The notes beneath the pieces were generated by a model, which was not told the origin of the DNA, searched no databases, and saw nothing but the letters and a program-made list of their open reading frames with translations. Made by a program: the position numbers and the translations under genes. A stretch of 64,000 bases of DNA from NCBI GenBank assembly GCA_964369605.1, contig CAYJFD010000007.1, positions 9,016 through 73,015 on the forward strand, given 5' to 3'. Positions 62,374-64,000 of this stretch are shown piece by piece (position 1 is the first letter of the stretch; each line of letters opens with the position of its first letter). The DNA comes from CAYJFD01 sp964369605 (GTDB lineage: Bacteria; Bacteroidota; Bacteroidia; Bacteroidales; UBA932).

Positions 62374-63734
62374 TTATATAAATCTTTCCAAGTTACCTTT
62401 TTACCGTGCATAAGAATTCCTACTCTATATATTTTTCCAGATAGATATACTGCAAATAAGAAAGTTACAAATAATGCACCTATTGATGTTAATAGTTGCC
62501 ACGTAGGTACTCCTCCTTCAAATGGAATACGTGCTAGCATCACGATAGGCGATGTGAATGGTATTATTGAAGCCCAGACTGATAGAGCACTATCTGGATT
62601 ATTGAAGGTCTGCATCATTATAAAGAAACCGATCAAAATAGGAGCAGTGATAGGAAGAATTAACTGCTGAGAATCAGTTTCATTCTCTACTGCTGAACCT
62701 ATGGCTGCAAATAAAGCGGCATATAGTAAATAACCTAAGATAAAATAGATTATAAAGTTGATTATTATATATCCAAAATCAATATTTGATATCGTTTTTA
62801 GTATTTCTGATAAGTTTTCCTGTCCTGCAGCGTCTGCTAATTCAGTAAAGTTCATTCCTGATAAATCCATACCTTGCTGCGTCATAAGAGTCTGCGATGT
62901 AGTATCTGATAATTGATCCATTAACATCTTCTTTCCAATAGTACTTTGGAAACCTATAAAGATTAGACCTGTTAAGATAATCCAAATAAAGAACTGGGTA
63001 ATAGCTACAGAAGCCACACCAACTATCTTACCTATCATTAAATCGAAAGGCTTAATTGAAGATACTATAACCTCTACTACCTTATTTGTTTTCTCATTTA
63101 ATACACTCTGCATTACCATACTTCCGAATGAGAAAATAAAGAAATAAATCAACATTCCCATACCTAAGGAGATAAACATATTTATCTCTACTATGCTCTT
63201 CTTCGCTTCCCCATCTTCTCCTATTATATAGTTCTCAACAGGGACACTCTTATTAATATCATTTATGATAGCATCTAAGTCCTCGATCTCATAATTCTTT
63301 AATTTATAGTCTCTTATTATTCTTTCTGATCGGTTTGAGTAATAGGATTTATCTTCAGATGTAAGCTGCTTATAAGAGTATGCTGTAATATCTACATTGT
63401 TATTTTCATCTAACTCGCTGATAGATACTAATACATCGACCCCTAACTTATCAAAATTCTTAACTAAAGAATCTATATTTTTCTCTTGACTAAAAGTAAA
63501 AGTCTTATCCTTCGTATCTGTGAAGCTATTAGCGATTAGATTTGATTGATCTATAACTAAGACATTTTGCACATCTGTTTTTCCTTTTTTGCCAGCAAGC
63601 ATAATTAGCGTAGGTGCTATAGCTAGAGCAGCTAACAGTACTGGAGCTAAAATGGTCATAATTATAAATGACTTCTTCCTTACCCTAATTAAAAATTCTC
63701 TTGATGCTACGATCTTTATTTTATTAAAATTCAT
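62358..63734 (-). CDS. ABC-2 type transporter permease (NatB-like)
   Basis: 458 residues. An N-terminal membrane segment (about 22-45) is followed by a soluble extracytoplasmic loop (about 50-180), then a five-segment membrane domain (about 185-450) with the ABC-2 pattern (NEKTNKVVEVIVSSIKPFDLM). It pairs with the ATPase gene that begins upstream and ends at 63780. Known relatives export sodium or antibiotics, but the substrate here is unknown. Confidence 0.9.
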   Translation of the reverse strand: MNFNKIKIVASREFLIRVRKKSFIIMTILAPVLLAALAIAPTLIMLAGKKGKTDVQNVLVIDQSNLIANSFTDTKDKTFTFSQEKNIDSLVKNFDKLGVDVLVSISELDENNNVDITAYSYKQLTSEDKSYYSNRSERIIRDYKLKNYEIEDLDAIINDINKSVPVENYIIGEDGEAKKSIVEINMFISLGMGMLIYFFIFSFGSMVMQSVLNEKTNKVVEVIVSSIKPFDLMIGKIVGVASVAITQFFIWIILTGLIFIGFQSTIGKKMLMDQLSDTTSQTLMTQQGMDLSGMNFTELADAAGQENLSEILKTISNIDFGYIIINFIIYFILGYLLYAALFAAIGSAVENETDSQQLILPITAPILIGFFIMMQTFNNPDSALSVWASIIPFTSPIVMLARIPFEGGVPTWQLLTSIGALFVTFLFAVYLSGKIYRVGILMHGKKVTWKDLYKWLKY

Positions 63735-63779
63735 TATTTAGTCCTCCTTGTATTATTTCTAGTTTTTCTTTGAGTTAAA

Positions 63780-64000
63780 TTAAATATTCTCTTCAACAAG
63801 CTTAATAAATATATCCTTCATACTAGGGATTAGGTTTCTAAAAGAGATAATATCGTCTACTTGATTAATTAGCTCTGATAAAACTTGCTTGTTCTCAGCA
63901 CCTTCGCTTAAAGACAAAATAGCTCTTACCTCACCTAAGTCATTCATATCATACTGCTTCTCAAGAGTAAATAGTTCAGAATTACTAAAGTTTGCTTGCC
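63780..64000 (-). CDS. ABC transporter ATP-binding protein, C-terminal fragment (5' end cut by window)
   Basis: The frame enters from beyond base 64000 and ends at TAA 63780-63782. It encodes about 72 residues (SELFTLEKQYDMNDLGEVRA to IPSMKDIFIKLVEENI) that resemble the DUF4162-like tail of ABC-2 exporter ATPases. Walker motifs are outside the window. The next gene downstream, the permease, starts 45 bases past the stop, which supports a two-component exporter. Confidence 0.75.
   Translation of the reverse strand, partial: QANFSNSELFTLEKQYDMNDLGEVRAILSLSEGAENKQVLSELINQVDDIISFRNLIPSMKDIFIKLVEENI

Overview
This is an AT-rich window from a member of the Bacteroidota, most likely the order Bacteroidales and close to Porphyromonadaceae. 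Three things point there. A TonB-dependent receptor with an N-terminal carboxypeptidase-regulatory-like domain sits with PCMD-type and outer-membrane proteins and a DUF4293 protein. Most gene starts lack a Shine-Dalgarno sequence. Many intergenic regions carry the Bacteroidota -7 element TAnnTTTG. The 10-base run of N at 12821-12830 shows this is a draft assembly. The species cannot be named from the sequence alone.

Layout. 1-4153 (minus): a putative outer-membrane uptake operon (small exported protein, TonB receptor, exported purple-acid-phosphatase-like enzyme cut by the window edge). 4442-10008: eno, recJ, lysS and a SpoU-type RNA methyltransferase. 10005-13738: a LolC/E-like permease, DUF4293 and a long TPR protein broken by the assembly gap. 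13790-20775 (plus): a tight uvrB - RelA-like - uvrA operon. 20752-22715: an antisense small ORF, a CDF metal exporter, and a non-coding island in which two 70-bp hairpin elements bracket four 72-bp tandem repeats.

22716-41268 is an 18.5-kb run on the minus strand. Its core (22716-36476) is a complete lysine fermentation cluster in transcription order atoD, kal, kce, kdd, kamA, kamB, kamC, kamD, kamE, atoA, thl, bcd, etfB, etfA, closed by an intrinsic terminator. Lysine is rearranged by KamA and KamDE, oxidised by Kdd, cleaved with acetyl-CoA by Kce, and deaminated by Kal to crotonyl-CoA. Bcd/EtfAB reduce this to butyryl-CoA. AtoDA moves CoA from butyryl-CoA to acetoacetate and thiolase yields acetyl-CoA, so the products are butyrate, acetate and ammonia. 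This implies an anaerobe living on peptides and amino acids. Upstream of it lie a beta carbonic anhydrase, an acyltransferase, a membrane M28 peptidase and a QueA-type enzyme.

41269-44627 (plus): a 510-bp regulatory-looking intergenic region, an XRE-like regulator, pyrD and cinA. 44628-54343 (minus): SDR, rlmB, ABC-F, YbgC thioesterase, valS, a methyltransferase, a PCMD lipoprotein and an outer-membrane protein. 54475-61139 (plus): parE, an acyltransferase, an acyl-CoA synthetase, dnaN (with a frameshift in this sequence), a DnaQ-type exonuclease and an uncharacterised protein. 61141-64000 (minus): a BaiN-type flavoprotein and an ABC-2 exporter whose ATPase runs off the window.

Most of the window is ordinary housekeeping. 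The less ordinary items are the hairpin/tandem-repeat island, the unannotated 44-residue ORF, the RelA-like protein with a broken HD site inside a uvrB/uvrA operon, the MutS-like KamC with KamB in the lysine cluster, and the dnaN frameshift. I did not find a clear defence system, CRISPR array, prophage, complete insertion sequence, tRNA or rRNA.
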